Shown: piece by piece, positions 1 to 7,219 of the stretch | How the letters are laid out: each line of letters starts with the position of its first letter | Position numbering within the stretch: position 1 is the first letter of the stretch | Assembly (NCBI GenBank): GCA_046160725.1 | Contig: JBJXHB010000074.1 | Location: forward strand, 1 to 11,595 | Reading direction: 5' to 3' | DNA from: JBJXHB01 sp046160725 | Lineage (GTDB): Bacteria; Pseudomonadota; Gammaproteobacteria; Burkholderiales; Burkholderiaceae_C | DNA length: 11,595 bases | Made by a program: the position numbers and the translations under genes | Notes under the pieces: model-generated | Databases searched by the model: none | Seen by the model: the letters and a program-made list of their open reading frames with translations, nothing else | Told to the model about the DNA's origin: nothing

Positions 1-1565
1 TCCTGTTCATCATGGCCGACCAGCTGGCGGCCAGCGCGCTGGCGGCCTATGGCCACCCGCTCGTCAAGACGCCCCACCTCGACCGCCTCGCCGAGCGCGG
101 CACGGTGTTCGAGAACGCCTACAGCCCGAACCCGATCTGTGCCTCGTCGCGCTTCGCGATGATGTCCGGCCAGCGCTCCAGCCGCATCGGCGCGTTCGAC
201 AACGCGGCGGAGTTTCCGGCCTCGGTGCCCACCTTCGCGCACTACCTGCGCGCGCTCGGCTACGACACCTGCCTGGCGGGCAAGATGCACTTCGTCGGCC
301 CGGACCAGCTGCACGGCTTCGAGGAGCGGGTGACGACCGACATCTACCCGGCGGATTTCGGCTGGACGGCCGACTGGGAGCGCCGCGTCGAGCCCTATGC
401 GCCCAGCCAGATGAGCATGCGCGGCATCGTCGAGTCGGGGCTGTGCGTGCGCTCGCTGCAGATGGACTATGACGACGAGGTGGCCCACCAGTCGGTGCAG
501 TGGCTGTACGACCATGCGCGGCGGCCTGAAGCCAACCCCTTCCTGCTGGTGGCGTCGTTCACCCATCCGCACAACCCCTTCACCATCTCGCGCGAGTACT
601 GGGACCTCTACGACCATGCCGACATCGACATGCCGGCGGTGCCGTTCATCCCCTACGAGCAACGCGACCCCTGGAGCCAGCGCTACTATCGGCTGATCCG
701 CCAGGACGAGCACCGCGTCACCGACGACATGATCCTGTCGGCGCGTCATGCCTACTACGGCATGGTCAGCTACATCGACCACAAGGTGGGCCTGTTGCTG
801 GACGCACTGGACAAGACGGGCCGGGCCGACGACACCGTGATCGTCTTCACCGCCGACCATGGCGAGATGCTGGGCGAGCGCGGCATGTGGTTCAAGTTCA
901 ACCCCTACGAGCCGTCGATCAAGGTGCCGCTGATCATCCATGCCCCGGGGGCGCAGGCTGGGCAACGGGTGGGCGTGAACTGCTCGCTGGTGGACCTGCT
1001 GCCCACGCTCAACGACCTGGCCACCGACGGCAACCCGCCCGCGCTGGCGGACCATTGCGACGGCCGGTCACTGGCCGCGCTGCTGCACGGCCGCGACCCG
1101 GCCAGCGTCGGCTGGACCGACGAAGCCCTGATCGAGTTCACCGGCGAGGGCGTGTATGCGCCCGCGTTCATCCTGCGCCAGGGCCACCTCAAGTACGTGC
1201 ACTGCGAGGGCGACCCGGGCATGCTGTTCGACCTGCAGCGCGACCCGCAGGAGCGACGCAACCTGTGCCAGGAGCCCGACTTTGCCGCCATGGCGCAGGG
1301 CTTCGCCGCGCAGGTCGAGCAACGCTGGCAGCCCGCCCTGGTCAAGCAGCAGGTGCTCGCCAGCCAGCGGCGGCGCCAGTTCCTGCACAGCACGCTGACC
1401 AAGGGTGTCCACGCCCCCTGGGACTACCAGGTCCGCAAGGACGCCGCCCGGCAGTACGTTCGCAGCGTGGCCACCACCAGCACCACGGCCACCAAGGCCA
1501 AGGCCCGATTCCCGTATGTGCCCAGCGCGCCGCCGGACACGCCGCGCCCACCGGACAAGACCTGA
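1..1565 (+). CDS. Choline-sulfatase-family sulfatase, 5' end outside window
   Basis: This is a type I sulfatase of the alkaline phosphatase superfamily, predicted to hydrolyse a sulfate ester and release inorganic sulfate. The frame is open to the left edge (Leu-Phe-Ile before the ATG at 12), and the ADQ Asp in the first strand is a metal ligand, so the ATG at 12 is internal and roughly ten N-terminal residues are missing. Visible landmarks are the nucleophile Cys codon at 138-140 in CASSR, the block KMHFVGPDQLHGFEER, THPHNP, and the second metal-site DHGEMLGERG (Asp codon at 855). The C-terminus carries a choline-sulfatase C-terminal-domain-like WDYQVRKDAARQYVRS near nt 1419-1470, then a Thr/Ala/Pro-rich tail. 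Overall similarity is to BetC, but the activation motif has Ser where Pro is usual, and the segment after DFGWTADW lacks the WYHN-like stretch I recall from true choline sulfatases. Choline O-sulfate is therefore uncertain as substrate. No signal peptide can be judged. It lies 91 bp upstream of a TRAP operon. Confidence 0.9.
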   Translation, partial: LFIMADQLAASALAAYGHPLVKTPHLDRLAERGTVFENAYSPNPICASSRFAMMSGQRSSRIGAFDNAAEFPASVPTFAHYLRALGYDTCLAGKMHFVGPDQLHGFEERVTTDIYPADFGWTADWERRVEPYAPSQMSMRGIVESGLCVRSLQMDYDDEVAHQSVQWLYDHARRPEANPFLLVASFTHPHNPFTISREYWDLYDHADIDMPAVPFIPYEQRDPWSQRYYRLIRQDEHRVTDDMILSARHAYYGMVSYIDHKVGLLLDALDKTGRADDTVIVFTADHGEMLGERGMWFKFNPYEPSIKVPLIIHAPGAQAGQRVGVNCSLVDLLPTLNDLATDGNPPALADHCDGRSLAALLHGRDPASVGWTDEALIEFTGEGVYAPAFILRQGHLKYVHCEGDPGMLFDLQRDPQERRNLCQEPDFAAMAQGFAAQVEQRWQPALVKQQVLASQRRRQFLHSTLTKGVHAPWDYQVRKDAARQYVRSVATTSTTATKAKARFPYVPSAPPDTPRPPDKT

Positions 1566-1656
1566 GCATGCCGGCGAGGCCATGCCCAGCGCCACCCACG
1601 CACCCCCTCGCCAACCCATCCATCGTTTCCATCCACGTCCATCACCGGAGCCTCAC
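1566..1656 (+). other. Gap between sulfatase and dctP
   Basis: This 91-bp non-coding gap contains a small inverted repeat, GCATG at 1566-1570 and CATGC at 1581-1585, without a T-run, so it is not a convincing terminator. I see no good -35/-10 pair. Several CCATC units between about 1614 and 1645 look like chance in a C-rich stretch. A ribosome binding site, GGAG at 1647-1650, sits 6 nt before the dctP ATG. Read-through from the sulfatase gene into the TRAP operon is plausible. Confidence 0.4.
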
Positions 1657-2664
1657 ATGCAGACCCAGCTCTCTCGCCGAACCCTCCTCGGCCAAGGCGC
1701 CGCCGCCGCGGTTGCGCTGGCGGCGCCCGCCATCGTGCGCGCCCAGTCGCCCAGGGTGCTCAATCTCGGTTTCTCCACGCCGGTGGAGTCCGACTACGGG
1801 ATCATGGCCACCAAGCTGGTGCAGCTGGTCAAGGAGCGCATGGGCGACGCCATCGACGTCAAGATCCGTTGCTGCGCCACCATCGCCACCGAGGACGACG
1901 CCTTCAAGGCGCTGCAGCTGGGCACGGTGGACGCCTACTTCATCAGCGGCAACAACGTGAGCCCGCATTTCCCGCTGATGGACATCCTCGTGCTGCCCTA
2001 CGTCTTCCAGGGCGCGGCGCATGTGCGCAAGATCCGCGACGGCGGCATCGCCGACGAACTGGCCGACCGGCTGAAGAAGGCCACCGGCGTGCACCTGCTC
2101 AGCTGGGGCGCGCTGTCGCACCGCGACTTCTACAACTCCAAGCGCCCGATCAACGACGTCAAGGACATGGTCGGCCTCAAGGTCCGCGTGCCGAAGAACG
2201 AGGTCATGATCCAGACCTTCCGTGCCTTCGGATCCGAGCCCATCCCGCTGGCCTGGTCGGAGACGCCGGCGGCGCTGCAGACCGGCGCAGTGGACGGCTC
2301 GGACAACGGCACATCGGTCATCAAGTCGATGAAGTTCTACGAGTTCTCCAAGCACCTGGCGATCCTGGAGCACTTCGCCGGCTTCGCGCCGCTGCTGGCC
2401 AGCCCGCGTTTCATGGGCCGCCTGTCGCCCGAGCAGCAGAGGACCTTCCTGCAGTGCTGCAAGGAGGCCGGCGAGCACCAGCGCGTCACCGTCGAGTCCG
2501 AGGTGGAGAACGTCCGCAAGTTCCTGGCCGACAGCGGCATGAAGACCACGCGGCCCAACCAGCGCAGCTTCATCAATGCGGTGCTGCCGCTGCAGGACAA
2601 GTTCGTGGCCGAGCGAGGCCCCGAGTTCAAGGCCATGCTCGACAAGATCCGCGCCGCCGCATGA
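1657..2664 (+). CDS. dctP: TRAP transporter solute-binding protein (DctP family)
   Basis: This 335-residue periplasmic binding protein captures a small organic anion and delivers it to the DctQM membrane components. The start ATG has GGAG 6 nt upstream and gives a twin-arginine-type signal (SRRTLL at residues 6-11, hydrophobic stretch to about 27, likely cleavage near VRA-Q), implying Tat export. DctP-family hallmarks follow: LPYVF near 113-117, GLKVRVP at 173-179 whose Arg177 fits the conserved carboxylate-pairing arginine, SETPAALQTGAVDG at 201-214, and KFYEFSKHL at 226-234. Length is normal for the family. The stop overlaps the dctQ start in ATGA. The ligand is unknown; the flanking sulfatase and deacylase suggest an acidic compound related to their substrate, by inference. 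Cys-Cys at residues 72-73 is unusual to look at but not interpretable. Confidence 0.95.
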   Translation: MQTQLSRRTLLGQGAAAAVALAAPAIVRAQSPRVLNLGFSTPVESDYGIMATKLVQLVKERMGDAIDVKIRCCATIATEDDAFKALQLGTVDAYFISGNNVSPHFPLMDILVLPYVFQGAAHVRKIRDGGIADELADRLKKATGVHLLSWGALSHRDFYNSKRPINDVKDMVGLKVRVPKNEVMIQTFRAFGSEPIPLAWSETPAALQTGAVDGSDNGTSVIKSMKFYEFSKHLAILEHFAGFAPLLASPRFMGRLSPEQQRTFLQCCKEAGEHQRVTVESEVENVRKFLADSGMKTTRPNQRSFINAVLPLQDKFVAERGPEFKAMLDKIRAAA

Positions 2665-3185
2665 TCCTGCGTCAGACCCTGTCGCTGCGCGGCCGCCCGT
2701 TCGAGGAATGGGCGGCCTGCGGCCTGGTGGCCGTGATCGCGGTGTGCGTGTGCCTGCAGGTCTTCTCGCGGTATGTGCTGAACATCGGCCTGGTCTGGAC
2801 CGAGGACGTGGCCACCTTCGCGATGACCTGGGCGGTGTACTTCGGCGCCTCGATGGCGGTGCACGAGAAGTTCCACGTGCGCATGATGGCCGCGGTGATG
2901 GTGCTGCCCTATCGCGCGGCCTGGTTCATCACCTTCCTGGCCGATCTCGTGTGGGCGGCGTTCCTCATCTTCATGATGATCTACGGCTGGGAATACCTGG
3001 AATTGCTGTGGCGGCAGCAGACCGTCATCGCCTCGATGAAGATCGACGCGAAGTGGTTCCAGACCATCATCGTGATCGGCAACGGCCTGATGCTGTACCG
3101 GCTGCTCGAGGCCTACTTGGTCTGGTGGCGCGGAGACCGGCGGGGCTTCCCCACCGTTGAAGACGAGGCCGCGCCCGATCTATGA
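2661..3185 (+). CDS. dctQ: TRAP transporter small membrane subunit (DctQ family)
   Basis: This 174-residue inner-membrane protein is the small subunit that partners the DctM permease. The ATG at 2661 overlaps the dctP stop by four bases, so the start is set by coupling. Four hydrophobic segments are visible at about residues 17-37, 49-67, 87-109 and 133-156. The family signature FSRYV at 35-39 is followed by VWTEDV at 45-50 and a GAS-containing second helix. The C-terminus is short, charged and probably cytoplasmic (GDRRG onward). Its last bases overlap the dctM start. No truncation or frame disruption is visible. Confidence 0.94.
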   Translation: MILRQTLSLRGRPFEEWAACGLVAVIAVCVCLQVFSRYVLNIGLVWTEDVATFAMTWAVYFGASMAVHEKFHVRMMAAVMVLPYRAAWFITFLADLVWAAFLIFMMIYGWEYLELLWRQQTVIASMKIDAKWFQTIIVIGNGLMLYRLLEAYLVWWRGDRRGFPTVEDEAAPDL

Positions 3186-4471
3186 GCGACGTCGCCATCA
3201 TCTGCCTCGTCTTCGTCGTGCTCATGGTCATGGGCGTGCCGATCTATGCCGTGGTCGGCTTCAGCGTCGCGGTGGCGCTGCACTATGCGGACATTCCGCA
3301 GACCATGCTGGCGCAGACGGCCTTCACGGCGCTGCAGCCCTTCCCGCTGCTGTCCATCCCGCTGTTCGTGCTGGCCGGCCGCCTGATGGAAAAGGGCGGC
3401 ATGGCCAACCACCTGATCAAGATCGCGACCAGTCTGGTGGGTGCTTATCGCGGCAGCCTGGGCCTGGTGACGGTGATTGCGTGCGCCTTCTTCGCCGCGC
3501 TCAACGGTTCCGGTCCGGCCACCACCGCGGCGGTCGGCAGCGTCACCATCCCGACCATGCTGAAGGAGGGCTACAGCCGGCGCTACGCCGGTGCGGTGGC
3601 GGCCTCCGCCGGTGCGCTGGGCAGCCTGATCCCGCCCAGCAACCTGATGGTGATCTATGCGCTGGTGGCGGAGGTGTCGATCCCGCGCATGTTCTTCGCC
3701 GGCATCATCCCCGGCATCTTCGTCACGTCGCTGCTGCTGGTCACCGCCTGGTGGATCGCGGTGCGCAACGGCTTCGGCGGCCGCGGCGCGCCCTTCGCGA
3801 TGGGCCCGCTGCTGCAGGCGATGTGGGCTGGCAAGTGGGCCATCGGCGCGCCGCTCGTGATCCTGGGCGGCATCTACACCGGCGTCTTCACGCCCACCGA
3901 GGCCGCCGGCGTGGCGGTGGCCTATGCGCTGTTCGTCGGCCTGTTCGTCTACCGGGAGCTGAACGCCGCGTCCATCCTGGAGGCGCTGCGCTTCACCGCG
4001 CTGATCGCCGGGCTGCTGGTGCTCATCACGCCGACCACCGCCTTCGGCCAGGTGCTGGCGCTGTACAACCTGCCCGAGCGCACCATCGAGCTGCTGGGCC
4101 CGATCGTGCAGAACAAGTGGCTGTTCCTGCTGGTGGTGGGCACCTTCCTGATCCTGATCGGCACCTTCATGGAGTCGCTGGCGCAGATCATCCTGTTCAC
4201 GCCGGTGCTGCTGCCGGCGGCCATGAAGGCGGGCATCGACCCCATCACCTTTGGCATCTTCACCGTGCTCACCTGCGAGATCGGCTTCCTCACCCCGCCC
4301 GTGGGCGGCAACCTGTTCATCGGGGCGCGGCTGGCCAAGGCCAGCGTCGAGCAGATCTCGGTGGCGGTGATCCCGTTCTGCGTGGCCTACATCCTGGGCA
4401 TGGCCTTCGTGGTGGCCCTGCCGGAGCTGGTGGTGTGGCTGCCGAACCTGGTGTTCGGCAAGGGCAGGTAG
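3182..4471 (+). CDS. dctM: TRAP transporter large permease (DctM family)
   Basis: This 429-residue, mostly hydrophobic inner-membrane permease catalyses sodium- or proton-coupled import of ligand handed over by the DctP protein; about twelve membrane segments can be drawn. The ATG at 3182 overlaps the dctQ stop in ATGA. DctM motifs are clear: GSGPATTAAVGS and PTMLKEGYSRRYAG in the first half, LGSLIPPSNLMVIYA after it, PTEAAGVAVAYA in the middle, and GTFMESLAQIILFTP plus FLTPPVGGNLFIG near the end. The length is typical for a DctM that is not fused to DctQ. The deacylase gene starts 11 bp after the stop, so the transporter and deacylase are most likely one transcript. Confidence 0.96.
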   Translation: MSDVAIICLVFVVLMVMGVPIYAVVGFSVAVALHYADIPQTMLAQTAFTALQPFPLLSIPLFVLAGRLMEKGGMANHLIKIATSLVGAYRGSLGLVTVIACAFFAALNGSGPATTAAVGSVTIPTMLKEGYSRRYAGAVAASAGALGSLIPPSNLMVIYALVAEVSIPRMFFAGIIPGIFVTSLLLVTAWWIAVRNGFGGRGAPFAMGPLLQAMWAGKWAIGAPLVILGGIYTGVFTPTEAAGVAVAYALFVGLFVYRELNAASILEALRFTALIAGLLVLITPTTAFGQVLALYNLPERTIELLGPIVQNKWLFLLVVGTFLILIGTFMESLAQIILFTPVLLPAAMKAGIDPITFGIFTVLTCEIGFLTPPVGGNLFIGARLAKASVEQISVAVIPFCVAYILGMAFVVALPELVVWLPNLVFGKGR

Positions 4472-4482
4472 GGGCACGGCGC

Positions 4483-6084
4483 ATGTTCGACACCATCCTC
4501 AGCGGCGGCATGGTCTGCGATGGCGATGGCGGCCCGCCGGAACGTCTGGACGTCGGCGTGCGCGACGGGCGCCTGGCGGCCATCGGCGACCTGGCCGGCG
4601 CCACGGCACGCCAGCGCCTGGACGTGGCCGGCCTGGCGGTGACGCCCGGCTTCATCGACCTGCACACCCACTCTGACTTCACGCTGGTGGTCGACGGCCG
4701 GGCCCAGAGCCAGGTGCACCAGGGCGTGACCACCGAGGTGATGGGCCAGTGCGGCGTCAGCTGCGCGCCGCTGCGCCGGCGCGGCGATGCGGTCGACCTG
4801 GCCGCCGGCCACGCGCCGGATGCCACCGGCGGCCGCCAGTGGCGCAGCTTTGGCGAGTACCTGGAGGTGCTGGCCGGCAGCCCGCTGGGCGTGAACGTGG
4901 CGGCCTTCGTCGGCCATGGCACGGTGCACCGCGCGGTGTTGGGCGACGCGCTGCATGCCGGCGAGCCGGAGGACATCGCGCAGATGAAGCGCCTGGTCGA
5001 GGAGGCGCTGGATGAAGGCGCGGCTGGCCTGTCCAGCGGCCTGGAGTACTGGCCCGGCATCCTCTCGTCGCCCGAGCACCTGGTGCCGCTGTGCCAGGCG
5101 GCGGCGCAGCGCGGCCGGCTGTATTCCAGCCATGTGCGCAACCGCGACCGCCACTACGACCTCGGCTTCGGCGAGGCCATCTCCGCGGCGCGGCAGTCCG
5201 GCGCGCGCTTGCAGATCTCCCACATCCAGACCAAGTACGGCGCGCCCGCCTATGCCGGCGAACACACGCTGGAGCTGATCGCCGCTGCGCGCAGGCACGG
5301 CGTGGACGTCGGCTTCGACGTCATCCCGCACGACTGGAACAACACCAGCATCATCGCCATCCTGCCCAAGTGGGTGCGCGAAGGCGGCACCCGGGCCACG
5401 CTGGAGCGGCTGAAGGACCCTGCCGTGCGGCAGAAGGTCAAGGACAACCCGGCGCCGATGCTGCTGATCGTCAAGGCCGGCCAGTGGCACAAGGTCAAGC
5501 TGCTGAACGCCCGCGCGAACCGCGCGCTGATCGGCACCGACTTCGCCGAGATCGGCCGCCAGCGGGGCGTGGACCCCTACGACGCGGCGATGGACATGCT
5601 GATCGAGGAGGGCGACGACGCACCGCGCCTGATGTGGGCCACGCAGAGCTTCAGCGAGCGCGAGATCGAGCTGTTCATGCGCGACAGCGCCTGCGCCGTG
5701 ATCTCCGACACCGCCGCGCTGGCGCCCGACGGCGCGCTGGCCGACCAGTTGTTCTCGCTCAGCGGCTATGGCTGGGCCGCGCGCTTCCTGCAGCACTATG
5801 TTCGCGACCGGCAGGTGCTGACCCTGCCGGAGGCCATCCGCCGCATCACCGCGCTGCCGGCCTCGCGGCTGGGCCTGGCCGACCGCGGGCGCCTGAAGGT
5901 CGGCCACTGGGCCGATGTGACCGTGTTCGACCCGGCGCAGATCGAAAGCCGCTTCACCGTCAGCCAGCCGCGCGCCTATCCCGGCGGCATCGTCCATGTG
6001 ATGGTCAATGGCGAGTTGGCCATGCGCGACGGCGCCCGCACCGACCGCCATGCCGGGCGCGTGCTGCGCGAGTTCAAGGCCTGA
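4483..6084 (+). CDS. N-acyl-D-amino-acid deacylase-type amidohydrolase
   Basis: This 533-residue zinc-dependent amidohydrolase-superfamily enzyme resembles D-aminoacylases, which remove the acyl group from N-acyl-D-amino acids; related members cut other amides. The ATG at 4483 has AGGGG at 4470-4474 eight bases upstream. Candidate active-site residues line up with that family: His61 and His63 in GFIDLHTHSD, Cys90 in GQCGVS (position of the bridging Cys of D-aminoacylase), His217 in SSHVRNRD, His247 in QISHIQT, and Asp409 in VISDT. GLSSGLEYWPG at 182-192 is also typical. The C-terminal part closes the small beta domain (GHWADVTVFD, then VMVNGELAMRDG). No signal peptide is visible, so it is cytoplasmic and probably acts on what the upstream TRAP system imports. 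Substrate is inferred only from family; an N-acyl-D-glutamate/aspartate deacylase or another amidase is possible. Confidence 0.88.
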   Translation: MFDTILSGGMVCDGDGGPPERLDVGVRDGRLAAIGDLAGATARQRLDVAGLAVTPGFIDLHTHSDFTLVVDGRAQSQVHQGVTTEVMGQCGVSCAPLRRRGDAVDLAAGHAPDATGGRQWRSFGEYLEVLAGSPLGVNVAAFVGHGTVHRAVLGDALHAGEPEDIAQMKRLVEEALDEGAAGLSSGLEYWPGILSSPEHLVPLCQAAAQRGRLYSSHVRNRDRHYDLGFGEAISAARQSGARLQISHIQTKYGAPAYAGEHTLELIAAARRHGVDVGFDVIPHDWNNTSIIAILPKWVREGGTRATLERLKDPAVRQKVKDNPAPMLLIVKAGQWHKVKLLNARANRALIGTDFAEIGRQRGVDPYDAAMDMLIEEGDDAPRLMWATQSFSEREIELFMRDSACAVISDTAALAPDGALADQLFSLSGYGWAARFLQHYVRDRQVLTLPEAIRRITALPASRLGLADRGRLKVGHWADVTVFDPAQIESRFTVSQPRAYPGGIVHVMVNGELAMRDGARTDRHAGRVLREFKA

Positions 6085-6131
6085 GTCTCGTCACACGGGG
6101 CGCGTCCACCACGCCGGCGGGGGGATGCCAC

Positions 6132-6151
6132 GGCTTTTCGGCGGCCGAGCC
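6132..6151. terminator. Weak possible bidirectional hairpin between convergent genes
   Basis: In the 72-bp gap between the deacylase stop and the lysR stop there is a short hairpin: GGCT (6132-6135) pairs with AGCC (6148-6151), and CGG (6139-6141) with CCG (6145-6147), leaving an unpaired TTT on the left arm. Neither strand has a T-run after it, so it is not a classical Rho-independent terminator. It is noted because it is the only foldable element between two convergent transcripts. Confidence 0.2.
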
Positions 6152-6156
6152 TACGG

Positions 6157-7113
6157 TCAGGAAGGCGGCCGGTTCTTGTGGCGCGCGCCCCATGCAAGCC
6201 CGTCAACTTCTTGGCCCAGTCGCCCGGCGAGAAACTCAACCAGCGCCCGAATGCGCAGCAGCCGCCAACGCTCGGGCGTGGTCACCGCATGCACCAGCCG
6301 CCCGTACTTGGTTTGCGGCGTCCAGCCTGGCAACACCGCCTGCAGTCGGGCGTCAGCCAGGGCGCGCGCGCTGAGAAAGTCGGGCAGCAGGGCCACGCCC
6401 AGGCCGGCCAGCGCGGCTTCGGCGACCGCCTCAGGGTTGTCCACATGAAACCGGCTGGAGACCCGCACCTGCTGCAGCTCGCCAGCGGCTGCCAGGGTCC
6501 AGAGGTCGTCGGACGGTTCGCGCCAGTAGTACAGGCAGGTGTGTTGCGCCAGGTCCGCCGGACGCTGCGGCACCGCCGTGCCGGCGAGGTAGGTCGGTGT
6601 GGCGGCCAGTACCCAGTCCACCGCCGCCACCGGCTGGGCATGCAGCTCCGGCAGCGTCTGCGCCGACCAGCGCAGCGCGAGATCGATCCGCTCGAACGCC
6701 AGATCGTTCAGCCGGTCGCCCAGCTGCAGCTCGATCTCGATGCCCGGATGCTGGCGGAGGAATTCGGCCAACGCACCGGCCAGCACGCGCTGGCCCCAGG
6801 CTACCGAGGCGCTGACGCGGATGCGCCCGCTCAGCTCCGAGCGTTGGGCGCGCAGCCGCTCCTCGCCGGCCCCGAGTTCAAGCAGCGCCCGGCGCGCGAA
6901 ATCCAGATAGGCCTCACCGGCCGGCGTGAGCGCGATGCGCCGCGTGCTGCGCGAGAACAGCGTGGTGCCCAACGCCTGCTCCAGCAGCGCAATGCGCTTG
7001 CTCAGCACGCTCTTGCCCACGCCGAGCTCTTCGGCCGCCCGGCTGACGCTCGAGTGTTCGGCCACGGCGACGAACGCGGCGAGCATGGTGCTGGAGACGA
7101 TGACTGTTTCCAA
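6157..7113 (-). CDS. LysR-family transcriptional regulator
   Basis: This protein of up to 318 residues is a LysR-type DNA-binding regulator. The N-terminal winged helix-turn-helix is clear: FVAVAEHSSVSRAAEELGVG, then SVLSKRIALLEQALG and LFSRSTRRIALTPAG. A linker helix and a two-lobed effector domain follow, with RIRVSAS at its start and GLGVALLPDF near the end. The start is uncertain: the longest frame begins with TTG at 7113, while an ATG at 7086 would begin nine codons later, right before the helix-turn-helix; neither has a good ribosome binding site. The gene is divergent from the GST-CmcJ-CmcJ unit across a short gap, the classical layout of a LysR regulator and its target, so control of that unit and of itself is likely. 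It converges on the deacylase gene and is less likely to belong to that operon. Confidence 0.93.
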   Translation of the reverse strand: METVIVSSTMLAAFVAVAEHSSVSRAAEELGVGKSVLSKRIALLEQALGTTLFSRSTRRIALTPAGEAYLDFARRALLELGAGEERLRAQRSELSGRIRVSASVAWGQRVLAGALAEFLRQHPGIEIELQLGDRLNDLAFERIDLALRWSAQTLPELHAQPVAAVDWVLAATPTYLAGTAVPQRPADLAQHTCLYYWREPSDDLWTLAAAGELQQVRVSSRFHVDNPEAVAEAALAGLGVALLPDFLSARALADARLQAVLPGWTPQTKYGRLVHAVTTPERWRLLRIRALVEFLAGRLGQEVDGLAWGARHKNRPPS

Positions 7114-7133
7114 TCTGGAGACGACGTGTTCGC

Positions 7134-7162
7134 ATTCCAGCAGCTGTACTGACGCAGGTCAA
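7134..7162 (-). promoter_or_regulatory. Predicted lysR promoter
   Basis: Read on the minus strand, TTGACC (7162 down to 7157, 5 of 6 matches to the sigma-70 -35 box) is followed after 17 bases by TGGAAT (7139 down to 7134, 4 of 6 matches to the -10 box). Transcription would begin near 7127, about 14 nt before the TTG at 7113 or about 41 nt before the ATG at 7086. This is pattern matching in GC-rich DNA and is unproven. Confidence 0.35.
7150..7162. promoter_or_regulatory. Candidate LysR operator (T-N11-A dyad)
   Basis: A perfect interrupted dyad, TGAC-N4-GTCA at 7150-7161, lies within a T-N11-A frame (T7150, A7162), the consensus shape of LysR-family binding boxes. It overlaps the predicted lysR -35 box and lies about 58 bp before the GST start codon. 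That placement would suit autorepression of lysR and activation of the divergent genes. The dyad is short, so chance occurrence cannot be excluded. Confidence 0.33.
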
Positions 7163-7219
7163 TCCATAGACTGCCGCCCCACGCGGCCCATCCCGAGGCC
7201 ACGAAGCCGAGGAGATGCG

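Noticed and set aside
12..14. ATG at 12 as the sulfatase start codon
   Set aside because: In-frame codons to its left encode Leu-Phe-Ile, part of the conserved first strand leading to the metal-binding ADQ, so this Met is internal and the start is outside the window.
1566..1585. GCATG/CATGC inverted repeat after the sulfatase stop as a terminator
   Set aside because: The stem is only 5 bp and no T-run follows.
1614..1645. Repeated CCATC units before dctP as a regulatory repeat
   Set aside because: The units are short, irregularly spaced and in C-rich DNA; chance is sufficient.
3113..6051. Long open frames on the minus strand (3113-4477 and 4387-6051)
   Set aside because: They lie opposite dctM and the deacylase, encode His/Gln/Arg/Ala-rich sequence without recognisable domains, and are expected from GC-rich codon bias.
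7142..7170. Forward sigma-70 promoter for the GST gene around CATAGA (7165-7170)
   Set aside because: The -10 match is only 3 of 6 and no acceptable -35 box lies 16-18 bp upstream; an activated promoter with weak boxes remains possible but is not supported.
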